5,545 nucleotides of DNA from Candidatus Didemnitutus sp. Its GTDB lineage: Bacteria; Verrucomicrobiota; Verrucomicrobiia; Opitutales; Opitutaceae. How positions within the stretch are numbered: the stretch's first letter is position 1; every line of letters starts with the position of its first letter. Of the stretch, positions 1-5,545 are shown piece after piece. Position numbers and translations under genes: made by a program. The stretch covers positions 1 to 5,545 of the forward strand of contig JAUXOH010000429.1 of NCBI GenBank assembly GCA_030682505.1, in the 5' to 3' direction. The notes below the pieces were generated by a model, which was given only the letters and a program-made list of their open reading frames with translations, did not search any database and had not been told where the DNA came from.

Positions 1-462
1 GTGCAGTTCAATGACCGTGAGCAGGTCGCCGGTTTCGCCGAGACGATACTCGCTGGTGATCCGCATGAGGACCTCGCCTTGTGAGACCTCGACCGGGGTG
101 ACGGCCTCGGTGCGCAGCGTGCGCGATCCGTCGAGCCACGTTGCGGTGGCGCGCGTGATGCCGTTCTTGGCGGGATAGACGGCCATGTGGCGTTGTTCGA
201 CGCGGAAGAAGTCGCGCATTTCCACGGCGCCGGCGGTATCAAAGGTATTGGTCGCCTGCAGCTTGGTGGAACGCCAGGTCATGTCGTGGGTGAGCGCGAT
301 GCGCGTGTCGGCGAGAGCGACCACGAGGTCCATCTTCTGCCAACCGTCGAGGGCGGTGCTGAGAGCTGGGTCGAGTCGCCAGCGGCCGGCAAAATCGGGA
401 TTGGCTTGCGCTGTGACCGCGAGAGCGGCGAGCAGCAAAAGACGAATGAGGTGTGACTTCAT
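1..462 (-). CDS. Exported small beta-rich (lipocalin-like?) protein, C-terminus beyond window
   Basis: The reading frame starts at ATG 462-460 and stays open for 154 codons to base 1, so the stop lies outside the window. Residues 1-20 form a typical signal peptide: a Lys/Arg-containing start, a Leu/Ala-rich core (LIRLLLLAALAV), and an AQA cleavage site before Asn21. The mature protein opens with DFAGRWRLDPALS, which resembles the 'F-x-G-x-W-x-L-x-P-x-x-S' opening of small secreted lipocalin-like domains. Later there are alternating beta-type stretches, including ATATWLDGSRTLRTEAV and a terminal DLLTVIEL. No catalytic motif is visible. The start lies 9 bases after the stop of the GH42-like gene, so it is probably co-transcribed and perhaps translationally coupled; I see no strong ribosome binding site. 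Function is unknown: it may bind a ligand or help a surface glycan-degrading system. The export call is firm and the fold call is inference. Confidence 0.8.
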   Translation of the reverse strand, partial: MKSHLIRLLLLAALAVTAQANPDFAGRWRLDPALSTALDGWQKMDLVVALADTRIALTHDMTWRSTKLQATNTFDTAGAVEMRDFFRVEQRHMAVYPAKNGITRATATWLDGSRTLRTEAVTPVEVSQGEVLMRITSEYRLGETGDLLTVIELH

Positions 463-471
463 GGGAATGGT

Positions 472-2664
472 TCAGGGTCCGAGCAACACGGCGCCGGTTT
501 CGGCATCGAGCACGGTGGTGCTCCGCGGGGGCAGGGTGACGGCGAGCGCCTTGCCGCCGGGCAGCCGCAGATCACGCGCGCCGCCATCGAGGGTGTGAAT
601 CATGAGCAAGCCATCGCCCATCATGGTGGCGTCGTTGTGATCGTTGATGACGTGGCAGCCCGCGCGCCGACCCAGTGCGCGCCAAATGCCCGGTTCCACA
701 GGGGCGACGGCGAAGGTCCACCACGTTGCCGCGGTGTCGGTGCGCCAGGCGGCACTGATGCCGCCATCGGCCCAGCGACCGATGATCTGATCGGGGGCGA
801 CTTCATAAACCGGGACATGCCTGGGCGCTTCGAGCACCTGTTCCTCGCCGATCTCGTCGAGCTTGAGCCGCGAGGTAGGGGTTGGGGTGTCCACTCCCGC
901 AGTGGCAACGCCACTGAGCGCCGCGGCCAACCCGGCATCGGCGGTGCGACCATCGCTCCAGCCCGTGTAGCCGGTGAGAACAAGATGACGTCCTTGCTGG
1001 GCGAGCTGTTGCGTGATGAACTCGCGTTGGGGTCCGTCGAGCACGGGAGTGGTGCCGAAGATGATCAGGCGATACGGGGCTAGGTTCATCCGGGGCAACT
1101 CGGAGATCAGGGCTTCGTCAAACACGAGGCCCGAGTGGTAAAGACCCTCGATGAGACCGTCCATGCCCCGCGCGGAGAAGGGATCCGGACCCACCGGCGG
1201 TTGATCACCGAAGGCGAAACCGGTGGTGGGGATCCGTCGCGCCACCGTGTGGGCAAATGACCACGGGTCGTGAATCACGAGCGTATCGGCCGGGCGAACG
1301 AAGGGGTGCTGGTGTCGTGCCGTCGCGACGCCGTGGATGGCGGCGATCTCCTTGGCGAGGATCGGGTCGTCCCACCAGCCGACGTTGCCGCGGGACGCGA
1401 AGTCCGGCGTGCCGGCGACCATCCCGAAATCATACCACCACTGGCCGCCGCCGCGCAGCACCGCCTGCAGCGAGTTGCGCCGCAGGTAGGCGATGTCGTC
1501 GGCCGGAGTGGTGTGGAATTTGCGATCCCACGGGCAGCCGACCTGCGCGGTGCCGTGATCGTTTTCGTCGAGCCAGAGTTTCCCGGCGCGACGCACCGCG
1601 CCGAGGATGCCCCGGGCGTGCCCCGAGCCGCCCATGGCCCGCACCCGTTCGGTGTAGGATTGGGGCGAGCACAGGCAGTCGAGGTGGGGCGAGGCGAGCA
1701 CCTTGTCGAAGGCCAGATGACTCCCCGCGGCATTGCGCCCAAACTGACCGTAGAAATATCCCTGAAACGCTGCCGTGACGATTGGACGCGGCCAGGCCTC
1801 CTTGACCGCCGCGGCAAGTCCGAGGAGCGAGTCAGCCATGGTGGTGTGCAACCAGAGGAAGTAATCGATGACCGGCTGCTGGGTCTGCGGATCACGCAGG
1901 GGTCCGACCGAGCTTTGCTCGCGGGCCGGGGAGTCAGGTGTTTTCACCTCGTCGAGGCGGACCCCGGGCTGATGCCACGCGAGTGCGAGGCCCTCATTGT
2001 CGCCGTAGCGAAGGTTGAGCCAGGTGCGGAAGGAGCGTGTCGCCGCGACCCCGGTGTCCGGGTCATGGTGCATGAAGCCGAACTGGTGCCACTCGCCGTA
2101 GAGTCCGTTGGCGATTTGCAGGCAGAACACCGCGTTGCCCTCGGGGGTGTTGGCGAGCTGGGTGCAGAAATCCTGCAAGTGGGCCGTGGCCCAAGCCTGC
2201 CACTGGCGCGAGGCGAAGCTGGCCCGGAGCGGCCGACCGCCGTCAGTACCCAAGGGGCGGCGCAGGCTCCACGGCTCGACTTCGTGCGGCGTGGTGTCGG
2301 CGTAGGCGACGCACTCGTCGGGATGCTCTTCGCACCACCACAGCGGAGCGTTGACGTGCAGGCGCAACATCACGGCACCTTCCGGGCATTGGGCGAGCAC
2401 GCCGGCGATTTGTTTGCGGGCGAGGGTGATGTCGATGTTCGTACCGGGCTGCAGCATTTGCTCAAACCAGACGTCGCACTGGAAAAGCCGCACGCCTTGC
2501 TGGCCGAAGAGCCAGATGTTGCGCGCGGGAACTTCCTCCCAACTCCAGCGCGCTCCCGGACAGTCACTCAGCGCATAGATCAGCGGCGTGTGCGGAAGAT
2601 CGTTGAGCAGGAGGGTGGGACGACCGTGGCGGAGAACAACCGAGGCTGCGATGGGGGCTGGCAC
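472..2664 (-). CDS. GH42-like (clan GH-A) glycoside hydrolase, probable beta-galactosidase-type enzyme
   Basis: This encodes 730 aa from GTG 2664, or 736 aa from TTG 2682. No in-frame ATG lies between the preceding gene's stop and well inside the barrel, so a non-ATG start is required. Using the GTG numbering, residues about 1-440 look like a TIM barrel. GLYGEWHQFG places a candidate acid/base at Glu191, and KLWLDENDHG places a candidate nucleophile at Glu367. The 176-residue separation matches GH42 enzymes (about 170). Residues about 455-590 (LVIHDPWSFA, YRLIIFGTTPVLD, GRHLVLTGYTGWSDG) resemble the amidotransferase-like trimerisation domain of GH42. The remaining 110 or so residues look like a small beta domain. 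It probably hydrolyses a terminal sugar, perhaps beta-galactoside, from an oligosaccharide; the substrate is not readable. There is no signal peptide at either start, which suggests cytoplasmic action. The Asn-Glu pair usual at the GH42 acid/base is absent, so it may belong to a neighbouring GH-A family. Confidence 0.85.
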   Translation of the reverse strand: MPAPIAASVVLRHGRPTLLLNDLPHTPLIYALSDCPGARWSWEEVPARNIWLFGQQGVRLFQCDVWFEQMLQPGTNIDITLARKQIAGVLAQCPEGAVMLRLHVNAPLWWCEEHPDECVAYADTTPHEVEPWSLRRPLGTDGGRPLRASFASRQWQAWATAHLQDFCTQLANTPEGNAVFCLQIANGLYGEWHQFGFMHHDPDTGVAATRSFRTWLNLRYGDNEGLALAWHQPGVRLDEVKTPDSPAREQSSVGPLRDPQTQQPVIDYFLWLHTTMADSLLGLAAAVKEAWPRPIVTAAFQGYFYGQFGRNAAGSHLAFDKVLASPHLDCLCSPQSYTERVRAMGGSGHARGILGAVRRAGKLWLDENDHGTAQVGCPWDRKFHTTPADDIAYLRRNSLQAVLRGGGQWWYDFGMVAGTPDFASRGNVGWWDDPILAKEIAAIHGVATARHQHPFVRPADTLVIHDPWSFAHTVARRIPTTGFAFGDQPPVGPDPFSARGMDGLIEGLYHSGLVFDEALISELPRMNLAPYRLIIFGTTPVLDGPQREFITQQLAQQGRHLVLTGYTGWSDGRTADAGLAAALSGVATAGVDTPTPTSRLKLDEIGEEQVLEAPRHVPVYEVAPDQIIGRWADGGISAAWRTDTAATWWTFAVAPVEPGIWRALGRRAGCHVINDHNDATMMGDGLLMIHTLDGGARDLRLPGGKALAVTLPPRSTTVLDAETGAVLLGP

Positions 2665-2687
2665 GGGAAATAATGAGACCAACGAAG

Positions 2688-3995
2688 TTACTTGGACGGC
2701 GGGGGTGGCGGGGCAAAGTAGGTTTGCCAGAGGCCGACGATGAATTCGCCGCCCATCGGCACGAGGTCGCGTTCCCACCCATAGTCGGCAGACCTGCCGT
2801 TGAACAAACTGTGGTAGCCTTCCCGGGCCTTGAACATCAGGTCGCCCATGCCGACGCCCATGCGTTTTTCGAGCATGTCGCCCCCCTCGTCGGCCCGCCA
2901 TTCCCCGAGGAGTTTGAGCGTCGTGGCCGTCGGGATGTCGATCATCACGCCCTCATAGGCGTAGCCCAGGCTGGTACGCAGCCCGCCCCAGTCGGTGCTT
3001 TCAAATTCATGCAGCATGCCCATCTGCCCTTCCCACGGGGACTCGGTTGCGGTGCTCGTGCGATGGAGCAAACGGGACGCGACCGCGCCGCTATGCACGA
3101 CGTGCGTGCGCACCGCCTTCGAGTAGAGTTGCACGGCCTGGGCCCGGTGCATCGCCCAGGGTTCGTGCAGGGTGATGCCGTCGAGCGTGAAGGTGTTGCG
3201 CACTCCCGCCCCGCGCGTGACCACGCCTTGCGCGAGAATCTGCGTGGCCGGAACCGCGACCGGTCCGCCGTGCATCATCAAACCGCGAATCTCCGGACTC
3301 CACGTCCAGCAGCGCTTGATGTTTTGAAAATTGGCGGCCTCCAGTCGCGCGAGGAACGAATCGAAGTCGAAGGCGAGGAAGCGGGCGTTGAGGTCGGCGG
3401 GACCGAAGTAGAGCGAAGCCGCGATGATCACGCCGACATAGCCGTCGGTGTGGTTGGGGTTCCAGCTCTTGTGAAAAAGGGAAAACCCATCGAGCAGCAG
3501 GTAATAGTCATTGTCGTCGTCGAGGCAGAAGTGGGCGGCGAGGGCGAGCGCCTCCATCAGCAAATCGGCGCGGGCGTGCTCGTCGGCCGAGAGTTGCTCC
3601 CAGACCGCCGGGGTGCGCTTGGCGAGCAGCAGGGCATGGGCCGGGACATGGTGCGACCAGCCTCCGATGCCACCCTGCGCCTCGGGTTCACGCGTGGTGC
3701 CGTCGGCATCGACCGACGGAGAGACCAAAAAGTAGCGGATTTTTTCCGCGAGATGCGTGGCGAGGGTTTTGCCATCAACCATCGATTCGGGCGATTGGAA
3801 CGCCGCCGCCGCGGTGACTTGAAGCGCGAAGGTGCCCGGCAGTTCGCGGTAGCGGTCTGGATTCACAAACTTCCAGCGCGGAGCAGGCGTGCGCACGGCT
3901 TGGGCGATGAGTTCGTCCGGCAGCAGCGGCAGGGGACTTGCCGCTGTGCCCGTGGTGACCATGGCCAAGGCGACGGAGAGAATGATGGATCGCAT
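2688..3995 (-). CDS. Exported protein of unrecognised family, possibly a helical-toroid polysaccharide lyase or hydrolase
   Basis: This encodes 435 aa from ATG 3995-3993 to TAA. I chose this ATG because it begins a clear signal peptide (MRSIILSVALAMVTTGTAA, cleavage near residue 19); the frame is open further upstream but there overlaps the M20 gene. The mature protein is rich in amphipathic helices, Trp, His and Tyr. Notable motifs are GGIGGWSHHVPAH (109-120), an acidic patch LDDDNDYY (158-165), SWNPNHTDGYVGV (177-189), RCWTWSPEIRGLMMHGG (228-244) and GGEFIVGLWQTYF (415-427). It ends in a run of five prolines. Conserved-looking Asn/His/Tyr/Arg clusters in a helical protein resemble (alpha/alpha)6-toroid lyases such as the alginate or chondroitin lyase type, but I cannot assign a family. 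It sits 11 bases after the M20 stop and just before a glycosidase, which favours glycan breakdown outside the cytoplasm. The CDS and export are firm; the enzymatic role is inference. Confidence 0.85.
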   Translation of the reverse strand: MRSIILSVALAMVTTGTAASPLPLLPDELIAQAVRTPAPRWKFVNPDRYRELPGTFALQVTAAAAFQSPESMVDGKTLATHLAEKIRYFLVSPSVDADGTTREPEAQGGIGGWSHHVPAHALLLAKRTPAVWEQLSADEHARADLLMEALALAAHFCLDDDNDYYLLLDGFSLFHKSWNPNHTDGYVGVIIAASLYFGPADLNARFLAFDFDSFLARLEAANFQNIKRCWTWSPEIRGLMMHGGPVAVPATQILAQGVVTRGAGVRNTFTLDGITLHEPWAMHRAQAVQLYSKAVRTHVVHSGAVASRLLHRTSTATESPWEGQMGMLHEFESTDWGGLRTSLGYAYEGVMIDIPTATTLKLLGEWRADEGGDMLEKRMGVGMGDLMFKAREGYHSLFNGRSADYGWERDLVPMGGEFIVGLWQTYFAPPPPPSK

Positions 3996-4006
3996 GCGGA
4001 AGAATT

Positions 4007-5149
4007 TCAGGAGGGCAGACGGAGAATGGCGCTGTAGAGGGCCACGGCCTGGGCCAACGCATCGCACGCGAGCCATTCGTCGCGCGTGTGCGCTTGGGTG
4101 ATGGCACCGGGGCCCAGCACCAGCACGGGAGCACCGGCTGCCGCATAGTGACTCGCATTGGAGGCGTAGGGGGCGCCGACCGCGGAGCCGTCGAGCCCGA
4201 CGGCGGCGAACGCGGGTTGCAGCCATGCGTGCAGCGCGGCGGAACTGCCCGGCGGCAGGGGCGGGGCGAGATATTGGCCGTCGTGCTCGACCTCCAGGCC
4301 CGCGAGGGCCTGGTCGCGCTCAGCGAGCGCCTGGGCCACGGTTTCTCCGGGGACGAGGCGCCGGTCGCAGATGATCTCGCAGTAATCGGGGATGATGTTG
4401 TTGGCCGAACCGCCGCTGATGACATTGATGCTCGCGGCTGCGCGACCGGTGAGGGGAAACTCGCGCCGGGCGAGCGGAATGAAGTTCTCTTCCAAGGCGG
4501 AGATCACCCGCACCATCGCGCTGATCGCGGAGCGCCCTTGCGAGGGATCGGCCGAATGGGCGGCAACGCCCCGCGTGATGGTGCGCCAGCGCAGGGCGCC
4601 GTTGTGCGCGACGACGGGACGCAATTGGGTCGGCTCGCCCACGATGATTCCACGCAGGCGCTTGAAGGCCGGCAGTTCGCCGGTGGAAAACGCAATGGCA
4701 CCGGTCATGCGCGCCTCTTCGTCGAGGGAGAAGATCACGCCGACGTTGCGGGTCCGGTTCCCGGACTGCGCGTAATCGCGCAGGGCCCACAGCATGGCCG
4801 CGCCTGAACCCTTGGTATCGCAGGCGCCGCGGCCGTGAAGCTTGCCGTCCTTGGTCGTGAGCGTGAAGGCGGGCACGGTCATACCGTCGACGCTGACCGT
4901 GTCGAGGTGGCTCTCGAAGAGCAGCCATTCCGCGTCGTCGGAAACTTCGCAGGTGATGAGCAGATTGAAGCGGTCGCCGGAAACCGGGCTGCGCCGTGAA
5001 CGCAGTCCCCAACCCGCCGCGAGGGTCTCGAGGTGGCAGACCAGCTTGGCCTCGCCACCGACCGGACCGCCGAAGTTCACATTGACGGTCTCGATCGCAA
5101 CCATCTGGGCGAGGAGTTCCTCGCAGGACTGGGGCAGCGACAGGGTCAT
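4007..5149 (-). CDS. M20-family zinc amidohydrolase (ArgE/DapE type)
   Basis: This encodes 380 aa, close to E. coli ArgE (383 aa), and is probably cytoplasmic. All M20 hallmarks are present: ESHLDT (metal His81, Asp83), GRGACDTKG (bridging Asp111), SLDEEA (general base Glu144, metal Glu145), VGEPT (metal Glu172), and QAHTRDEW near the C-terminus (metal His354). The inserted dimerisation domain carries GVAAHSADP (His198) and GGSANNIIPD (246-255), followed by CDRR. Such enzymes hydrolyse N-acyl amides, for example N-acetylornithine to ornithine and acetate, or N-succinyl-diaminopimelate; the GEPT motif favours the ArgE/DapE branch. The ATG at 5149 puts the first M20 helix immediately after the start. 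An in-frame ATG at 5248 would add 33 residues of poorly coding-like sequence. It is the first gene of the cluster. Its neighbours are not arginine or lysine genes, so an acylated sugar or peptide product is a possible alternative substrate. Confidence 0.93.
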   Translation of the reverse strand: MTLSLPQSCEELLAQMVAIETVNVNFGGPVGGEAKLVCHLETLAAGWGLRSRRSPVSGDRFNLLITCEVSDDAEWLLFESHLDTVSVDGMTVPAFTLTTKDGKLHGRGACDTKGSGAAMLWALRDYAQSGNRTRNVGVIFSLDEEARMTGAIAFSTGELPAFKRLRGIIVGEPTQLRPVVAHNGALRWRTITRGVAAHSADPSQGRSAISAMVRVISALEENFIPLARREFPLTGRAAASINVISGGSANNIIPDYCEIICDRRLVPGETVAQALAERDQALAGLEVEHDGQYLAPPLPPGSSAALHAWLQPAFAAVGLDGSAVGAPYASNASHYAAAGAPVLVLGPGAITQAHTRDEWLACDALAQAVALYSAILRLPS

Positions 5150-5345
5150 GAGTCGTGAAGGGGGTGAAGCGACGGTTGGGGCGAAAAGTCGGGCTTGGCT
5201 TCGACGGAGGACAAGGAGCTCATGAAAGACCGTTTGGTCGGTTGCCATTTCCCTTGGAGCAACGTCCGATGCCAAGTGAAAACCGGCTGAATGTTCATCC
5301 AGGGCACGACCGTGAATTGCCGGTTGCGGCGACGCGCGCTGCCCT

Positions 5346-5363
5346 CACCGGAGAGAACCGGTG
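5346..5363. other. Small GC-rich hairpin in the leader region
   Basis: CACCGG and CCGGTG form a perfect 6-bp stem around the loop agagaa. One bulge would allow CTC/GAG to extend it. No T-tract follows on either strand, so it is not an intrinsic terminator. If the cluster is transcribed from upstream of it, the hairpin would lie in the 5' untranslated RNA about 200 bases before the M20 start. Confidence 0.25.
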
Positions 5364-5427
5364 GAGTTTCCGAGTGAAGTCGTGCAGAAAAATCAATTCG
5401 CGCCAACGGAAGCAGTGCTGGGACTGG

Positions 5428-5475
5428 TCATATCTTGCTATGAAAATTCAGAGCGATGCGCAGTGAATGATTCAT
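5428..5475 (-). CDS. Possible 15-residue leader peptide or small ORF
   Basis: ATG at 5475-5473 opens a frame of 15 codons (MNHSLRIALNFHSKI) ending in TGA at 5430-5428. AAAGGAG lies at 5485-5479 with a short 3-base spacer before the ATG. This is the clearest ribosome-binding-like sequence in the window, and none of the four large genes has one. It points the same way as the cluster and lies about 280 bases ahead of the M20 start. There is no run of a single regulatory amino acid (only one Arg), so classic attenuation is not indicated. It could be a chance ORF. Confidence 0.25.
   Translation of the reverse strand: MNHSLRIALNFHSKI
5441..5474. repeat. Two TGAA/TTCA dyads, candidate operator
   Basis: TGAAAATTCA at 5441-5450 has TGAA and TTCA arms. 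TGAATGATTCA at 5464-5474 is a perfect odd-length dyad with TGAAT and ATTCA arms around one G. Their centres are about 23-24 bases apart, a little over two helical turns, and they lie between the two possible divergent starts. A dimeric regulator binding both is possible. The elements are short and AT-rich, so chance is a real alternative. Confidence 0.25.
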
Positions 5476-5478
5476 AAT

Positions 5479-5485
5479 CTCCTTT
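5479..5485 (-). promoter_or_regulatory. Shine-Dalgarno-like AAAGGAG
   Basis: Read on the minus strand, AAAGGAG is followed by ATT and then ATG. It matches the anti-Shine-Dalgarno well, but the spacer is shorter than the usual 5-9 bases. It stands out because the sequence before the other starts is pyrimidine-rich or otherwise lacks such a motif. Confidence 0.3.
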
Positions 5486-5516
5486 GCATGCGGAAGCGAG
5501 ATTACAGAGTGAACCC

Positions 5517-5545
5517 ATGCAGCAATTGTCCGAACTCACCACCGC
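5517..5545 (+). CDS. Possible start of a divergent gene, cut by the window end
   Basis: ATG at 5517 opens a plus-strand frame reading MQQLSELTT through nine complete codons to the window edge. Supporting it are its position just after the AT-richer control region, its divergence from the cluster, and a plausible hydrophilic N-terminus. Against it, no good Shine-Dalgarno precedes it and only 29 bases are visible. No family can be recognised. If real, it could encode a regulator of the divergent cluster, which is inference only. Confidence 0.35.

Larger units (their letters stand above)
5150..5516. other. Intergenic leader/control region upstream of the minus-strand cluster
   Basis: About 370 bases separate the M20 start from a possible divergent start at 5517. 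I see no long reading frame with protein-like composition here. The part from roughly 5385 to 5515 is visibly richer in A and T than the genes, as expected for a promoter area. It contains a 15-codon minus-strand ORF with a Shine-Dalgarno-like sequence, two TGAA/TTCA dyads and one hairpin, each listed separately. I could not fix a -35/-10 pair with good spacing on either strand. CATAAT at 5473-5478 resembles a plus-strand -10 element but has no partner at 16-18 bases. Confidence 0.5.

Noticed and set aside
185..598. Plus-strand open frame across the junction of the last two genes
   Set aside because: It is Arg/Ser-rich, has no motif, and lies opposite a signal-peptide gene and the end of the glycosidase.
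1270..2673. Plus-strand open frame of 467 codons opposite the GH42-like gene
   Set aside because: It is the antisense shadow of a GC-rich gene. Its translation is dominated by Arg, Gly, Val and Ala without recognisable motifs, while the minus strand carries a clear domain order and catalytic motifs.
2691..2712. GC-rich low-complexity stretch
   Set aside because: It encodes the five-proline C-terminus of the exported protein and is not a separate repeat element.
2673..4037. Plus-strand open frame of 454 codons opposite the exported protein
   Set aside because: The same antisense effect explains it. The minus strand shows a signal peptide and protein-like composition; the plus frame has neither.
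4088..4807. Plus-strand open frame of 239 codons opposite the M20 gene
   Set aside because: The minus strand contains the complete set of M20 metal-binding motifs, so the plus frame is a shadow.
5150..5275. N-terminal extensions of the M20 protein (starts near 5275 or 5248)
   Set aside because: The extra 33-42 residues are not part of the M20 fold and show many A/T third positions, unlike the gene body. AAGGG before ATG 5248 is too close to the ATG to be persuasive.
5346..5363. Hairpin considered as an intrinsic terminator
   Set aside because: The stem is only 6 bp and no T-run follows on either strand.
5155..5466. Plus-strand open frame of about 103 codons in the intergenic region, from a GTG
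   Set aside because: It has no Shine-Dalgarno, a basic low-information composition, and starts inside the leader of the opposite gene.

Overview
This is a GC-rich bacterial window. Four genes run head-to-tail on the minus strand, and an upstream control region lies at the right-hand end. None of the four main starts has a convincing Shine-Dalgarno sequence. High GC, weak Shine-Dalgarno use, secreted proteins of unrecognised family and a GH42-like glycosidase together suggest a glycan-degrading bacterium, perhaps of the Verrucomicrobia/Opitutaceae or Planctomycetes type. That lineage guess is an inference from style, not from a marker gene.

Layout in transcription order (right to left): (1) 5149-4007, an M20/ArgE-DapE-type zinc amidohydrolase with all metal and catalytic residues visible. 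(2) 3995-2688, an exported 435-aa protein of no family I can name, whose composition and motifs resemble helical-toroid polysaccharide lyases or hydrolases. (3) about 2664-472, a large protein built like a GH42 beta-galactosidase: a TIM barrel with two well-placed Glu, a glutamine-amidotransferase-like domain and a C-terminal beta domain. It must start at a non-ATG codon. (4) 462 to beyond base 1, an exported, probably all-beta protein, cut by the window edge. Gaps are 11, 23 (or 5) and 9 bases, so the four genes are very probably one transcript.

The right end (5150-5516) has no convincing long gene. It is less GC-rich and contains a 15-codon minus-strand ORF preceded by the only clear Shine-Dalgarno-like sequence I found, two TGAA/TTCA dyads and a small hairpin. 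A plus-strand ORF may begin at 5517 and leave the window, which would make this a divergent promoter region.

Working model (inference): the cluster handles a glycan or glycoconjugate. The secreted protein of gene 2 would attack the polymer outside the cytoplasm. The apparently unexported GH42-like enzyme would cleave the imported oligosaccharide. The M20 enzyme would remove an acyl group or cleave an amide bond on a product, unless it is simply a housekeeping acetylornithine deacetylase lying next to these genes. Nothing here looks like a mobile element, CRISPR array, rRNA or tRNA.
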